From Galeruca laticollis (lineage: Eukaryota > Arthropoda > Insecta > Coleoptera > Chrysomelidae): DNA of 64,000 nucleotides. Within the stretch, counting starts at the first letter, position 1; each line of letters begins with the position of its first letter. Shown here piece by piece: positions 32,215 to 44,299 of the stretch. The stretch spans positions 49,687,813-49,751,812 of the forward strand of contig OY998176.1 of NCBI GenBank assembly GCA_963921935.1, given 5' to 3'. The notes below the pieces were generated by a model, which had not been told where the DNA came from, did not search any database, and was given only the letters and a program-made list of their open reading frames with translations. A program made the translations under genes and the position numbers.

Positions 32215-32795
32215 ACACACTTTTGTGGTTGCCAGGAAAAGAGCACAAATGCCCTTTATTGGCCCGGAGCCTTTCTGTGGTGTATCAAAATGCTCCTAAA
32301 AGAAAGAGTTTCGGAAGAAAGAGGAAACCGAAAGAGAAGCACTCTGGCGGTGCCTTCCCGGGTTGGAACATTCCAAAAAGTTCCTGGGGAACTTTGACAC
32401 TGCTAGGTCCAAAAAATATTTGGACCTTAGTAAAGATAAGCTACATCTCCTCACGGGCTTTCTTACAGGACACTGCCGCCTTAGGAAGCACTTAATGAGA
32501 ATAGGTCTAGCAGAGATTGACGAGTGTAGATTCTGTGGGGAGGAGGATGAAACTCCTGATCACCTAGTGCTGGAATGCCTCGCCATTGCAAGCCAACGCA
32601 AGAAATGCTTTGGACAAGAAACTTGTAAGAGTGAGGACCTAACCTCGCTGAAGCCGTCCCAAATACTAGAGTTCATTAGAACCTTGGAACTGGAAGGCGA
32701 GCTGTAGTAGTAGCGACAACAGCTCTGATAGGGGGGGCACAATAAACCTTTGGTTTCAGTGCACAGTAACCCCGTTAAAATCTAATCTAATCTAA
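32215..32795 (+). pseudogene. R1/I-type non-LTR retrotransposon, 3' part of split copy
   Basis: Continues the protein left off at 31275: VARKRAQMPFIGPEPFCGV, then after a frameshift LHLLTGFLTGHCRLRKHL, ECRFCGEEDETPDHLVLEC (a Cys-Cys-His-Cys motif usual after RNase H in such elements) and a stop at 32707. The 3' UTR ends in (TCTAA)n at 32778-32795, so this is the natural 3' end. Orientation and family agree with 29395-31275. Confidence 0.8.
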
Positions 32796-33131
32796 CCTTT
32801 AACTATTTGAAACTCATAAATGCCCATGACATATAAATACTTATGTTTAATGTACTGGCGTTGATTGAGAAGTACGGAAAGATACGCAACCTTACGGGCC
32901 AAAATGTAGCTTGAAAAGTGTCCGAGAAATAGATGGCGATAGTGTCGTCAAGCCTGAGAATTTTACCAAGGGAGGTGTGGCCAGTAGGTACGGTACATTT
33001 TATCGGTTCACTTTGTACGCTCGGTGGTGCGCTTTTAATCTTTAGTTGGCAGTTGATCGGTATCGGTAACTAGCAGTATCAGTGTTTTGTATTTTTGACT
33101 GTTTCCTTGTGCTTCATACATTTATTAAATT

Positions 33132-35640
33132 ATGAAGATGAAAAAACAAAATGCCTATAGTTATAGGGGATGTTGCAATAAGAAGAAAAATAAAGACAAT
33201 ACTATTAGTTTTTTTAAATTCCCAGTGTCTAAATCAAATATACTTTTTGAGTGAATACAGAACTGTGGAAATAGGGATATTTTTATGATGGAGGAGATAC
33301 TGCTAAAAAATTATCACATATGCGAAAATAATTTTGCAAAAAACGATGTTTACCTAAGTGGCAAAAGAAAACTTCTAAGGAAAGATGCAGTACCCGTACC
33401 TTGGAAAGGTATGTAGGTTCATTATATTTTTGATTCCTAATTCAGTTATGTGAATAATGATAAATCATTTTGAATTATTGTGTTTAAAAATAAGTGTTAC
33501 TTTGTATTAAGTCGTACAGGACAAGTAAAATAATGTTGATTGAATTTACTGTTTCAACCCTTATTTTTTGGAATCATGTTATTGCTGCGAATGAAACTAA
33601 CTGTCTGCAAATAATTTCACTAGTTAATTGTAAAATTTTACTATTAAATATTGAAATTGTTTGGAAACAGCTAGTTTCCATCGCTAAAATAATATAATTT
33701 TGATTATAATAGTTTTTTAAACTGAACTATTTACTTTTATTAGATTGTATAAGCATACCGGTAATTGAGTATTGTATGTTTTTTTTGCTTTCAGTTACAA
33801 AAAACATTCCTGGTACTTCCCAAATACAAGAGGATATTTCGCAATTCCGTCCAATAACGCCCAGAGGTAAGAATGTACTTTTTTATTGTTTTTTTTTTAA
33901 CAAAACTTGCTCAAAATTTGTAAACGGATCTTTGTGAGCGAAAAATTTACAACAATTTTTAGTATAGCAGTAATGTATAGGGTCATTGTTAAATTGTGTT
34001 TTTTATTTTTCTAACTACAACTTTTTAAGAAATCGATTTTATATTTCAGAAGAACATTTAAAAACCTATTCGAGAAAGCGGCCCCATGATGGTGACATCG
34101 ATCCTGATCAACCTGCACAATTTGTTAATCACAGCACAAGTTGCGTAATTCTGTTTGATGAAATTCATTTAGAATCCAAATTACAATATAATCAGTTTTA
34201 TGACTGTAATGAAGGTTACGAGGATTTGGGATTTCTTGGGCGAAAAAATAAAGCCGCCAATTCAGCGCTAGTATTTTATATTAGAGGCATATTTGACAAT
34301 TGGAAAATTCCATTATGCTATTTTACCTCGAATGGGACCGTAAAAGGAGATATCATGGCACAGATAATAACATATGTTGTTCAGGGCTTAGAAAAGATAC
34401 AACTTATTCCAGTAGCTCTAGTTTGTGATCAGGGCATTTGCAAAAGAAATGCTTTCAAAAGTTTAGGCGCAACTGGAGAAAACCCATCAATTACTGTTGA
34501 TAGTTCTAAGTTGTTTACGATATTTGACGTTCCACACCTATTAAAAAGCTTAAGAAATAATTTTATGAATCCTAAGTTATATTTTCGAATTAATGGAAAT
34601 CCTGTATCTTGGCAAGATTTAGTCAAAACATATTTATTAGATAAAGAAAGCAAAACAACTAGGGCATTACCAAAAATTACAGATACCCACTTATTTCCAA
34701 ATACATGGCAAAAAATGAGAGTCAAATTGGCTGCTCAGATTTTTTTCAAATTCGTTTAGTGCTGCAATAAGGACATATTCCCAATTAGATGCTATTAAAA
34801 GTGCAACGGCCCAAAATACCGCAGACTTTCTGAAGAGCATAAACAGTATGTTTGATTTTCTCAACAGCAGAGCTTTATATGATCCAAATCCTAATAGACG
34901 ACCCCTATCTCCTCAAAATCCCACCTCATTAAATAACTTAAAATTTGGACTTGATTATTTTAATTCATTTGAAATATTCGAAAATACTAAAAGAAATAAT
35001 ATCCATTGTATTAACGGTTGGACTCTTAATTTAGTTCTCAAATTATTTGACTGTAAATATGTTATAACTAGTCACCTTAACCAGGATCCATTATATTTTC
35101 AGTAATTCGAAATAGGTGTGGATACAATGCAAAACCAATTTCGAATAGCTTTGCAGTGCAACATAAATATTAAATTACAAATATCATTAGATAGTGAACA
35201 TTGCGAAGAAGATTTACAAGAGTTTTTACAATTAGACGAATATCAGACAACTAAAGCTGTAGATCCAGTTATTGAAAGTAATAACGATACTACCAATTCT
35301 TCCGAAAATAATATTTCACAAATTAATATCAGCAGCTTTATTTCTTCTGATCTAGAAATTGCTAATAGAGCAAAGACAATTGTTAATTTAGAAACTTGTT
35401 CTAATGTTTATGTTGCTGGATATTTCGCCAAAATATTGGTACAAAAGACAAAATGTGAAAACTGTTGTGATCATTTTTTGATAAAAGTTCAAATAGAAAT
35501 AACCGATAAAAAGGAAATTTTGTTAATTAACAAAAACTTTGCTACGCGAAATAACGTATCTTTTTTAAATAATCCGACAAACGAATTTTCGAAACTATGT
35601 GAAAATATAATAAAATACTTTAATGAACTTTACCTACATA
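33132..35640 (+). pseudogene. P-element transposase relic with THAP domain and introns
   Basis: Three exons splice in frame on paper. Exon 1 (33132-33408) carries a THAP-like zinc finger (YRGCCNKKK, ISFFKFPV, ICENNF and the closing AVP box) and ends at a GTATGT donor. Exon 2 is 33795-33866, with acceptor TTTCAG and donor GTAAGA. Exon 3 starts at 34050. Exon 3 is a P-element transposase: VILFDEIHLESKLQYNQF, GFLGRKNKAANSALVFYI, ALVCDQGICKRNAF and IFDVPHLLKSLRNNF. After a homopolymer frameshift near 34745 come CINGWTLNLVLKL, HLNQDPLYF and SNVYVAGYFAKI (about 35400-35440). A TGA stands in exon 1 where Trp is expected, and further frameshifts lie near 35100-35150. The relic ends where the PLE begins. 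P terminal repeats were not identified. Confidence 0.85.
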
Positions 35641-37957
35641 CCAACACACTTTGCATCACGATTTGAAAACTTTTCAGACACTAATTTTACAGATAGTGAA
35701 ATAGAATTTTTAAATAAAGGTTTAAAGTACAGCATACCACCAAAATTTACGAATAATATTAAACAAATTATAGCTACAGAGTCAGAAATAGCTTTAAAAT
35801 CTAATTCAAATAACTTTCTTAATGAGAAATTAAAAATTGCCAATTTAATCAAAAATACTGAACCTTCAAAAGTTAAACGTCAAACAAAAAATGACATTAC
35901 AGTTTTAAATGCAATCAAAAAGAAAGGAGAATATAATAACCTAACAGCTACAAAATCTGATAAGGGGAACACAACTGTCATTTTGACAACTGAAAATTAA
36001 AATTCCAAAATATATAACTTTATAGAATCTAGCGATGTAAAAGTTCTTAAAGCAGACCCAACAAAAAAGTTTTCTAATAATGTAAGGGATATTGTTAATA
36101 ATTCAAATTATCTTTTAAGTGATTACGAAAAAAGGTCTATCATACATAAGAATTCTCATTGTCCACAATTACATAAAATAACGAAACCAATTAGACCTGT
36201 AGTTTCTTATGTTAATGCTCCTAATAACATATTGGCAAAGAGACTCAACAATATACTTAATAGTTACGGATATGAATCTCAGTACTCAATTAGAAATTCA
36301 ATAGAACTAATCAAAAAGTTGAAATCAATCAACTTGCAAGATAACTATAAACTTATTTCGTTCGATGTGACTAATATGTTCACTAAAATTCCTCCTAAAG
36401 AATGTCTAATACTTGTAAGAAAATTACTAGAAGATCAAAATATTAATCCAGGAATAATATCAGAACTACTTAACTTATTTGATGTATGCATTAATCAAAA
36501 TTATTTCTCTTTTGACAATAAGATATATATTCAAAATGAAGGTTTACCAATGGGAAGCCCTATATCACCTATTTTGGCAAACATTTTTATGGACAATTTA
36601 GAAAGAAAGATCTTTGAAAGTAATATTTCGAAAAATGTTTTATTTTGGTATAGATATGTAGATGACATATTTAGCTTGTTTTATGGGTAGTGACCGACAA
36701 TTAGATGTATTTTTCAACCACATCAATAATTTACACCCAAAAATTAAATTTACATTAAAAATTGAAGAAAATAGCTCAATCAATTTTCTTGATTTAAAAA
36801 TTCAAAGAGTTAATAATGTACTGGATTATTCAATTTACCGAAAACCAACACAGACTGATGTGACAATTCCATTCAATTCCAATCACCCTATGTCATACAG
36901 ACTAGCGGCATATAATTCAATGATACATAGAACTATTTCAGTTCCTATGAACAAATGTAATTTTGATAGAGAGATTAATACAATTAGACAAATAGCAACA
37001 TCCAACGGTTATCCATTAGATATGATAAATAAGCTAATTAGTAAAAAAGAGGAAAAAGTGGTATTACCACTAATATTTCCTGAACAAACTGATGAAATAA
37101 AAACTTATAAAACCATCACATATGCAGGAAATATTTCTAATAATATATCAAAGATAATATCTTCAGTAACGAGTACAACAATTTCTTTTAAAACAGAAAG
37201 TTACGTTAGTGCAAAATTGTTAAATGTAAAAACAAAAATACCACCATTAAAGAAGTCAGGTATATATAAACTCAAATGTCCAGAATGTAATGCCGTCTAT
37301 TTGGGTCAGACCCTTAGGAATTTTGAAATCCGATACAGTGAACACTTACGAGCATACAGATTAAAACAACCAGGTAAATCCCACTACGCAAAACATCTAC
37401 TTGACACCAATCATTCATTGACACCTAACACAAAACTAGAAGTGCTGCATATTTGTGAAAAGAAACAAGAACTGGATTTCCTAGAGGAATTGGAAATTAG
37501 AAGACATTTAAGAAACCCACAATATGAAGTTGTCAATGAACAGTTAAATCTAGGGAGTTCTCCACTAATAAACTCTCTTCTTAAGTGATAATTGTAAAGA
37601 TCAGCAGATATAGTTTTCCTGGTTTTCTATATCATTGCACAGTTATACTGATCTTATTTGGAAAAATGATATCCAGGATATCACCATAGGGCTAATAATA
37701 TCTAAGCTTCAATATTTGTAATATCACATCTTCTTCTTTTTTCTATTAACATATATTAAGTCAATCACAAGTTAGGCCACTTCTTGGTCTAGCCAAAAAT
37801 AGCTACTAAACATCAGGTAGGCATCAAATTAAATGTAACTTCTGTCATTATGACGATGATATTGATTTATCGAAACAATTGTCAATTTTTAGAATTTTCA
37901 ACAATTTTTATTATATTGTGGTATTTACTTGAAACCGTGAGATTCATTTAAAACACT
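35640..37957 (+). mobile_element. Penelope-like element, nearly full length (PLE-B copy 2)
   Basis: The coding region runs from about 35640 to 37588 and the 3' non-coding region to 37957. The N-terminal part (FLNKGLKYSIPPKF, TATKSDKGNTTVIL) is followed by the reverse transcriptase: ISFDVTNMFTKIP, NEGLPMGSPISPILANIF and WYRYVDDIFSLF. Then come INFLDLKI, YRKPTQTDVTIPFNSNHP and the GIY-YIG nuclease (SGIYKLKCPECNAVYLGQTL, RYSEHLR). PLEs reverse-transcribe their RNA at a nicked target. One stop (36000) and one frameshift (about 36680, just after YVDD) break the ORF, so it is young but inactive. It lies between the P-element relic and a hAT ORF. Confidence 0.9.
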
Positions 37958-37960
37958 AAT

Positions 37961-38743
37961 ATGAGTAGATTCCACAAAGTAAGGGTCGAGACAGTTAATT
38001 TCATTAAAAATAATTTCCAGAACAATGAAACAATTGGTAGGAACTTGACAAAATGCTCAGTTTTTGAAGTCGAAACTACAAGAAGAAAAATTATGAAACC
38101 TGTCAGTGAAGAATCAAAGGAAAATGCGATCGAATTTATTGAAGGTTCAAATAATATGAAAATCAATGTATTTTACGTAATTATTGATACAATGGTAGCG
38201 GCGTTGAACAGAAGAAAATGTTCGTATGAAAAAATATCAGACAAATTTGGATTCTTGTATAATTTAATAACAGCTACTGACAACGAAATAATATGTAGTT
38301 CTCAAAAACTTATTGAACTATATAGCGACTATTTTTCAGAAGAGTGCGTTCAGTTCAAATATTTCATTAGTAGTTTCCAAAATGAGCTGACCAGTTCCAA
38401 AGATACTGAAACTGATAATGAAACCAACACGGAATCGGAAAGGGAAAATGTAAATCTACACGAGATTTTAAAGATGATAAAAACTGAAAAAATAGTTTCA
38501 ACCTTTCCAAACGTTGAAACAATTTTGAGAATATTTTTATGCGTGCCCTTAACTAATGCTTCGGCAGAAAGGTCCTTCTCAACCCGAAAAAGAGTGAAAA
38601 ATTATCTGAGAAACTCTATTGGGGATGAAAGATTGAGCGACCTTTCTCTTTTGATCATTGAACACGAGCTGATGGATACGATTGATGATCAATTCGTCAT
38701 TGAGAAATTTATATTCCTAAAAGCTAGAAAGAAAGTTCAGTGA
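37961..38743 (+). pseudogene. hAT-type (ZMYM1-like) transposase C-terminal ORF
   Basis: A 260-residue open frame starts four bases beyond the PLE-B end. Its C-terminal part is the hAT dimerisation domain: TILRIFLCVPLTNASAERSF followed by LRNSIGDERLSDLSLLIIEH. The N-terminal part (MSRFHKVRVETVNFIKNNF) matches the body of ZMYM1-like hAT proteins. The BED/zinc finger and the first catalytic Asp are not in this ORF, so it is a truncated C-terminal half even though no stop interrupts it. The first 55-60 bases of this ORF also flank the PLE palindrome at 24226. Confidence 0.75.
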
Positions 38744-38759
38744 AAAGCTTGAGTTTCAG

Positions 38760-40620
38760 AAATATAAAAATGTATTGAACTATTGATATTTCTAAATTCT
38801 TATGTTTTATTGTTTTACAATGTTAGAATGTTTGTCTCCTTGTCCCCACTTTCATAACTTTCTCGTCATCGTTTTTTTCTACATGTGTCCTTCTTAATTT
38901 ATTCTTTTCTCGATATATTTATTTTCAATAGTAAATAAAACGTTATTATGACTATTCTTTCTGGTTTAAATACATACACCTTTTACGTATGTCGTATGTG
39001 CTGTCTGAAAGACGAGGAGGGGAGATAGATGGAAGGGACGAAAAAAAAATATTTGCCCAGGACGCAAAATATCATCCGGCGCTGCATTCATGCAACAAAA
39101 TTTAAGCATTGATGCTATGAAACCGTCGAAGCTTGAGGATCATTTGACAAGATGTCATCCTGATATAATATAAAATACTTTCAAACACTCAAATATAAAG
39201 TTCAGAAAAGAAAACAAATATGTTATCAAGTCAGTACCGTAATTTATACATTTCTCAAATATTTCACTGTTTGTTTATCCGCCCTTCAATAATCTGATTT
39301 AGTAACTGTGTTGTAGTATGAACGTTTACCTAACTAGCTATAAAAGTTTCTGATGATCTCTTCATCTTCGAATGAACTTTAAGTGGGTTAAGAAATAGTG
39401 CGTATAGATTGATCCAAAATAATTTTATTGCTTCATATAAACTTTTTTTAATACTGACAACAATGCCGTTATTTATAGCCTCAAACTTAGAGAAACGTAA
39501 CATAATTAAACACAGTTTTATTATCGAATTAAATTTTAAGTTTCCATGGCCACCCGCGATGCTAGATAAACGTTAACACACATCTGAAATTTACGGACTA
39601 ATTTGAAAGCACTAATCAGTTTAGGATAACAGGAAACTTAAAATAGTTTTGTATTACATTTCTTTCGAACAAATAGCCATATCTGATAAAATTAGAGATC
39701 TCAGGGTTCGATCCTGATTAAATTATATACACCATTTGTAGAAACAACTGCGATAATTTATCACAATTACAAAAAGTCGCTTAGCTTTTAATTGATATAA
39801 ACGGGTAATAATTATTATTAAACAAGTGTTCTCAAGATAAAATACCAATATTTTTCGTTACCACTAAACAATGTAAATAAAATTAATTCAAACACATCCA
39901 AGGAAAACCCCGACAAATAAATATCCCTATTAACCCCCAACGTTTTATCAGCAAACCTGAAATTGTACAGAAACGTATTCGGTCAAGGCTAATGCTTGTA
40001 AAACCTGGAAACGATTACCGACACGCGCAATCAAAATGTGACATCACACACTACCCAACATCTACTTCAATCTCAACCATTATATTGCAAAATCACAACA
40101 ACTTAATTTTCCATCCAAACAACGAACCCATTCCATACGAGATTATAAAAATAAAGCTACAAAGTTTAACTTCATCCTACCATAGACAAATTAAAGTGAA
40201 AAATGAAGTAATTCAAGCAGGTAGCGAAAAGCTTATCTTATCTAACGTTTACCATTTCATACCCAGAAAGCACTGAAAATTTTTTCAACCCAGCTATCCT
40301 CCATCATTACATTTTTAGAAATAGACACCTCAAAACCTGGATACAAAAGTGTGTAATTAGTCCAGTGTCAACAAGTTAAAAAACGTGAAAAATAGAGATA
40401 AAGCTCCTAAAAAAATGAGCAATAGCTCATTGGATTCGGAATGACTTCTAGAAAAATGAGTTTTGAGGATATTACTGCACGTAAAAAATTGCAATTGTTA
40501 TTAACAAAATAAGATGAAAATAAAGAGGTATTTACGTTTTTGTTAATAACTCATAAACTATTAATATTTACGATATTTGAAAAAAAGGTCCTCTACCTAT
40601 ATTATTATTAATTTTAATTT
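38760..40620. other. mostly non-coding; one BED-finger relic
   Basis: Apart from the BED-like fragment at 39055-39175, nothing was recognised. A 94-residue plus-strand ORF at 39992-40276 has no familiar motif. A lone B-box-like word (GGGTTCGATCC) at 39708 lacks a partner A-box. Confidence 0.5.
39055..39175 (+). pseudogene. BED-type zinc finger relic of a hAT (ZBED-like) element
   Basis: Reads AMKPSKLEDHLTRCHPDI, the second half of the BED finger of ZBED/FAM200-like hAT proteins (consensus NEAMKPSKLxRHLxxKHP). Only about 40 codons survive. Confidence 0.5.
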
Positions 40621-40633
40621 AACGCTGAAAATA

Positions 40634-40888
40634 GGGCTTCAATATTTGTAATATCACATCTTCTTCTTTTCTCTATTAACATATATTAAGTCAATCACAA
40701 GTTAGGTCACTTCTTGGTCTAGCCAAAAATAACTACTAAACATCAGGTAGGCATCAAATGAAATGTAACTTCTGTCATTCTGACGATGATATTGATTTAT
40801 CGAAACAATTGTCAATTTTTTAGAATTTTCAACAATTTTCATTATATTGTGAAATTAGCTAGAAACAGTGAATTTCATTTAAAACAAA
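40634..40888 (+). mobile_element. PLE-B 3' end fragment
   Basis: About 250 bp match the last part of the PLE-B 3' non-coding region (CTTCAATATTTGTAATATCA through AATTTCATTTAAAAC). There is no coding sequence. It is the fifth trace of this family in the window, counting the palindrome arms separately. Confidence 0.8.
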
Positions 40889-41007
40889 AACATAAAAATT
40901 TTTTTTATAGTAACGAATATGAATTTAAAAATTTGAATGAATTATGGTATCATCCAGATACTTGAAAGAATATATTCCCGTTGGAAAAAAAAATTTAATA
41001 GTATATT

Positions 41008-41250
41008 AAAGTATAAGTGGATAAAGAGGTCTTTCAAACACGCGCTATTATTCGAGCATGACGGCGCAGCCGGAGTGCTCGAAATAGAGCAAGTGTTTGA
41101 AAGACCAGTTATCCACAAATACTTTATGCTATTTTTTTATTGGTGCACTTTGAAATCATAAAATATTATCATTATATTATTACTACAAAAAAATGGAAGT
41201 CCGTCCTCGATGCCCAGCCAAGTTTCGTGAAAGTCCATCCTGAATAGTAT
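41008..41250. repeat. palindromic module with 'CTCGATGCC' motif, copy 6
   Basis: GTGGATAAAGAGGTCTTTCA pairs with TGAAAGACCAGTTATCCAC around a core of GAGCATGACGGCGCAGCCGG. It is followed at 41205-41245 by the word CTCGATGCCCAGCCAAGTTT, as in the modules at 16.8 and 19.5 kb. Confidence 0.7.
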
Positions 41251-41687
41251 TTATTTTTATTTGACGTTACGAGGTACTGCTGTCAGATCAATAATCAAAA
41301 AGTTTCTTTATTTATATTTAAAAGGATACAATGTATATATGAATATATAAATAAATTTTGCAGAGAAAACCAAATAAGACATTGGTTCACAATGAAAATA
41401 TACAATTTAAAAACTAATAAAAAAAGTTGTAATTGATACTCACGTTTCTCGAGTTGTTGTTGTTACCATTGGGACTTTAAAAAACGCGCGTGTTTGAAAG
41501 TTCGATTTAAACAGGCTGAGGCGTGTTTTAAATAGGTAATATAAGGCATCAATAAAAAAAAATTAATTTTTCAAAAAGTTATGCAATTGTTAATTAATGA
41601 ATTTTTTTCCTATCTCCGTTTTCATAAATGACGACATAAAAGTTTAAATAATAAACCTATAAGTTTTTGGCTCTGTGGAGCTCTTCT

Positions 41688-41806
41688 TATATATATACTT
41701 AACAAGATCCCGCGATAAAAGTTTATTAAAATTAATTATATCGTTTTAAACAAAATAATTAACTTTAATAAACTTTTATCGCGGGATCTGGTTAAGTATA
41801 TATATA
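41688..41806. repeat. fold-back repeat
   Basis: Two arms of about 45 bp, from TATACTTAACAAGATCCCGC onward and ending ...GCGGGATCTGGTTAAGTATA, surround a spacer of about 25 bp. It abuts the left end of DD41D element C. Confidence 0.8.
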
Positions 41807-42189
41807 GTGCTATTCAAAAGTCCCCTCCCCCCCTCGTATCTTTTGAACGGCTACACTTACATTAATAAAATGTGGAGGGTGAAAATAAAGTGTTGTAAAC
41901 TTCTCTACGAATGGTAACAGGTGACGTAATAGTAATAGATGACGTCACAGTGCCACTCTGGGCAATAATTTTAAATAGGACCTTATGGCTAGTGATATCT
42001 CGTTTGAAAGGCATTGACATTGGCTACATAGCCATATTAATTTTATTTGGGTTTAAATTACTTTTGACGGATAAATTAAATAAATACCAAAATTATAGAA
42101 ATTATTTTTTTAAATTTAATTAATCAAATATCAACAATGGATTCTTATAGCAAGTGTTCGAAATGTGCTCCGTCTACTTCCTGGCAGTA

Positions 42190-42447
42190 ATACATCGGCC
42201 GGCGAGGTACTATAGAATGGCCACCTCGGTCACCAGATCTGACACCATTAGATTTTTTCCCATGGGGGTACTTGAAATCCAAGGTTTATACTACGGCACC
42301 AGATAGCATTGACGTTTTAAAAGAAAGAATTACTGAATAATGCAATGCTATTTCAGCTGACACATTCGAACGAGTACGACAAGGGTTTACTAATAGGATG
42401 TATTACTGTCAGGAAGTAGACGGAGCACATTTCGAACACTTGCTATA
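42190..42447 (+). pseudogene. DD41D transposase C-terminal remnant
   Basis: Reads IGRRGTIEWPPRSPDLTPLD with the third catalytic Asp, then GYLKSKVYTTAPDSIDVLKE, a stop, and YYCQEVDGAHFEHLL at the end. Closest in pattern to the transposase of element A (SPDLTPLDFF). It cannot be functional, since the first two catalytic residues are deleted. Confidence 0.75.
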
Positions 42448-43119
42448 AGAATCCATTGTTGATATTTGATTAATTAAATTTAAAAAAATAATTTCAATAA
42501 TTTTGGTATTTATTTAATTTATCCGTCAAAATTAATTTCAACCCAAACAAAATTAATATGGCTATGTAGCCAATGTCAATGCCTTTCAAACGAGATATCA
42601 CTTGCCATAAGGTCCTATTTAAATTATTGGCCAGAGTGGCACTGTGACGTTATCATTAGTATTACCCTTGAGTATAAACTCTAATAAGAGAGTTCACCCA
42701 TATGGAAGCAATGAAGCTGGAAATTATGCCTAGCAAGTGGCGGTTATCTATTGGTGACTAGGTGAAGTACACCGCTAAAGAAGTATGAAAAACTATTTTG
42801 CTTACAGGAATCTCTAATCTGTGAATACTCATGTAAAATGAATATTCCGAACAGGCAGGGATTGAAATATATTTACTGCGAGTAAAAATAAATTATGTAA
42901 ACTTTAGAAACTTAAATATATAACCATGAAATAATACAATAGTTTATCAAAGATACACGTAGTTATGATAGTCGTAAGATTACATTTTCAATGTCAAAAA
43001 GATACAAATTTCAAAATAGCGTTTAATTAATCATTTACTCGTTAAAATATTTTTTAATTCCATCACAGTGCTAAATCGTGTCAAATAGTTTATAGACTTG
43101 TGGAAAATCAGCGTTCCCC

Positions 43120-43290
43120 GTGTTATGCAGTATATTTTTTCTGCGACTAAAAAGATTTAACAATAATAGTATGTTATAACGAGCGGTAATGTAGGTCATA
43201 ACTCACGCAGATGAAGTTTGCTGTAATTCATCAAGGGAGTTATGAGCATTTCCGCAAGTTGAATACTTTATTTTATCTACGACTAAAATA
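43120..43290. repeat. palindromic module, copy 7 (degenerate)
   Basis: Short inverted words around TTATAACGAGCGG and GGGAGTTATGAGC, bounded by TTTTTTCTGCGACTAAAA on one side and TTATCTACGACTAAAA on the other. The end words resemble those of the other modules. It lies inside the 4.28-kb element. Confidence 0.45.
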
Positions 43291-43374
43291 ATAAATATCA
43301 AGCTACAAGTACAGAGAAAGAACTTTATTCACAAATCTTAATAGTTACCTATACTATGACACTTTTTGTTGTAA

Positions 43375-43590
43375 TTACTCATTTTGTTTATTAATAAAAT
43401 TGACTGTACAGTTTGAACCACTAGTAAACTGAATATTTGGGAGTGAATTATGCAAGTTTATTGTTTCTTTTTGTGTTTGTTGCATATATGTTGTTGATGT
43501 ACCAGCTGGTTGAGGTGATATAGAACTGTATATTTTATTTGCAGTATCTGCCTTATTCTTTTCGGAATCATCAACGTATCCCTCAGCCAC
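43375..43590 (-). CDS. unknown 71-aa ORF, possible last exon of the 4.28-kb element
   Basis: The frame reads MAEGYVDDSEKNKADTANKI and ends FTSGSNCTVNFINKQNE before a stop. A poly-A-signal-like AATAAA lies about 50 bases downstream on the minus strand (near 43320). The composition (polar, Gln/Thr/Ser-rich, then a short hydrophobic end) is compatible with the C-terminal exon of a transposon protein. I do not recognise the family. It could also be a chance ORF. Confidence 0.3.
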   Translation of the reverse strand: MAEGYVDDSEKNKADTANKIYSSISPQPAGTSTTYMQQTQKETINLHNSLPNIQFTSGSNCTVNFINKQNE

Positions 43591-43820
43591 GTAAACAATT
43601 CTCTATGATGATTCCATTATTTATGTTGAGTGTGCTTTTTAGCACAGAGTAGAAAGAGTAGAGTGAACTACCCACCTTAAAGCCATGAGTGTAGAGACTA
43701 ATTGTATATAATAATCAAGGCTTAAAGTTAAATTGTGACAATTCTTTGATGAGGTGTTCTGGTGTTCAATAAAATGTTGTGTAGACACTGAAATATTTTC
43801 ATTTTTTTTTAAATTACAAA

Positions 43821-44296
43821 TGTTTAAAGAAATTCATTTTTCTGCGAGGAGATGAATTCTCATTTGTTAATGTTGTTCTTGTTTGTTTTAATTCTTTACG
43901 ATTTGATAGTTTGAGAAGCTTCACCCTGACTAACTGGTTTAATATTTCGTGTCGATGTTCACCACAAATTGAATTCCCAATTTCCAACCAACTGCTGATA
44001 ATTTTTTTTGCGGATTTCTTCAAGGATCTTGTATTTTATAGTTGTAGTATGCGATCGATGTTTAAAGACATTCATTTTTCTGCGAGGAGATGAATTTTCA
44101 TTTGTTAATGTTGTTCTTGTTTGTTTTAATTCTTTACGATTTGATAGTTTGAGAAGCTTCACCCTGAATAACTGGTTTAACATTTCGTGTCGATGTTCAC
44201 CACAAATTGAATTCTCAATTTCCAACCAACTGCTGATAATTTTTTTTGCAGATTTTTTCAAGGATCTTGTATTTTATAGTTGTAGTATGCGATCGA
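43821..44296. repeat. tandem duplication, 2 x 238 bp
   Basis: Units 43821-44058 and 44059-44296 are near-identical; each begins TGTTTAAAGA and ends near GTATGCGATCGAT. On the minus strand each unit can encode KKSAKKIISSWLEI and GEHRHEMLNQLFRVKLLKLS-like sequence. This may be a duplicated exon of the 4.28-kb element; the frame changes between units. Confidence 0.85.
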
Positions 44297-44299
44297 TCT

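Noticed and set aside
38821..39060. A possible short gene downstream of the hAT ORF
   Set aside because: No open frame, start or motif; only the hAT 3' flank and unassigned AT-rich sequence.
43375..43590. The last exon of katanin p80 on the minus strand
   Set aside because: The residues do not match the C-terminus of the con80 domain (expected YVQTGC-like start and LIL.RFLPLI block).
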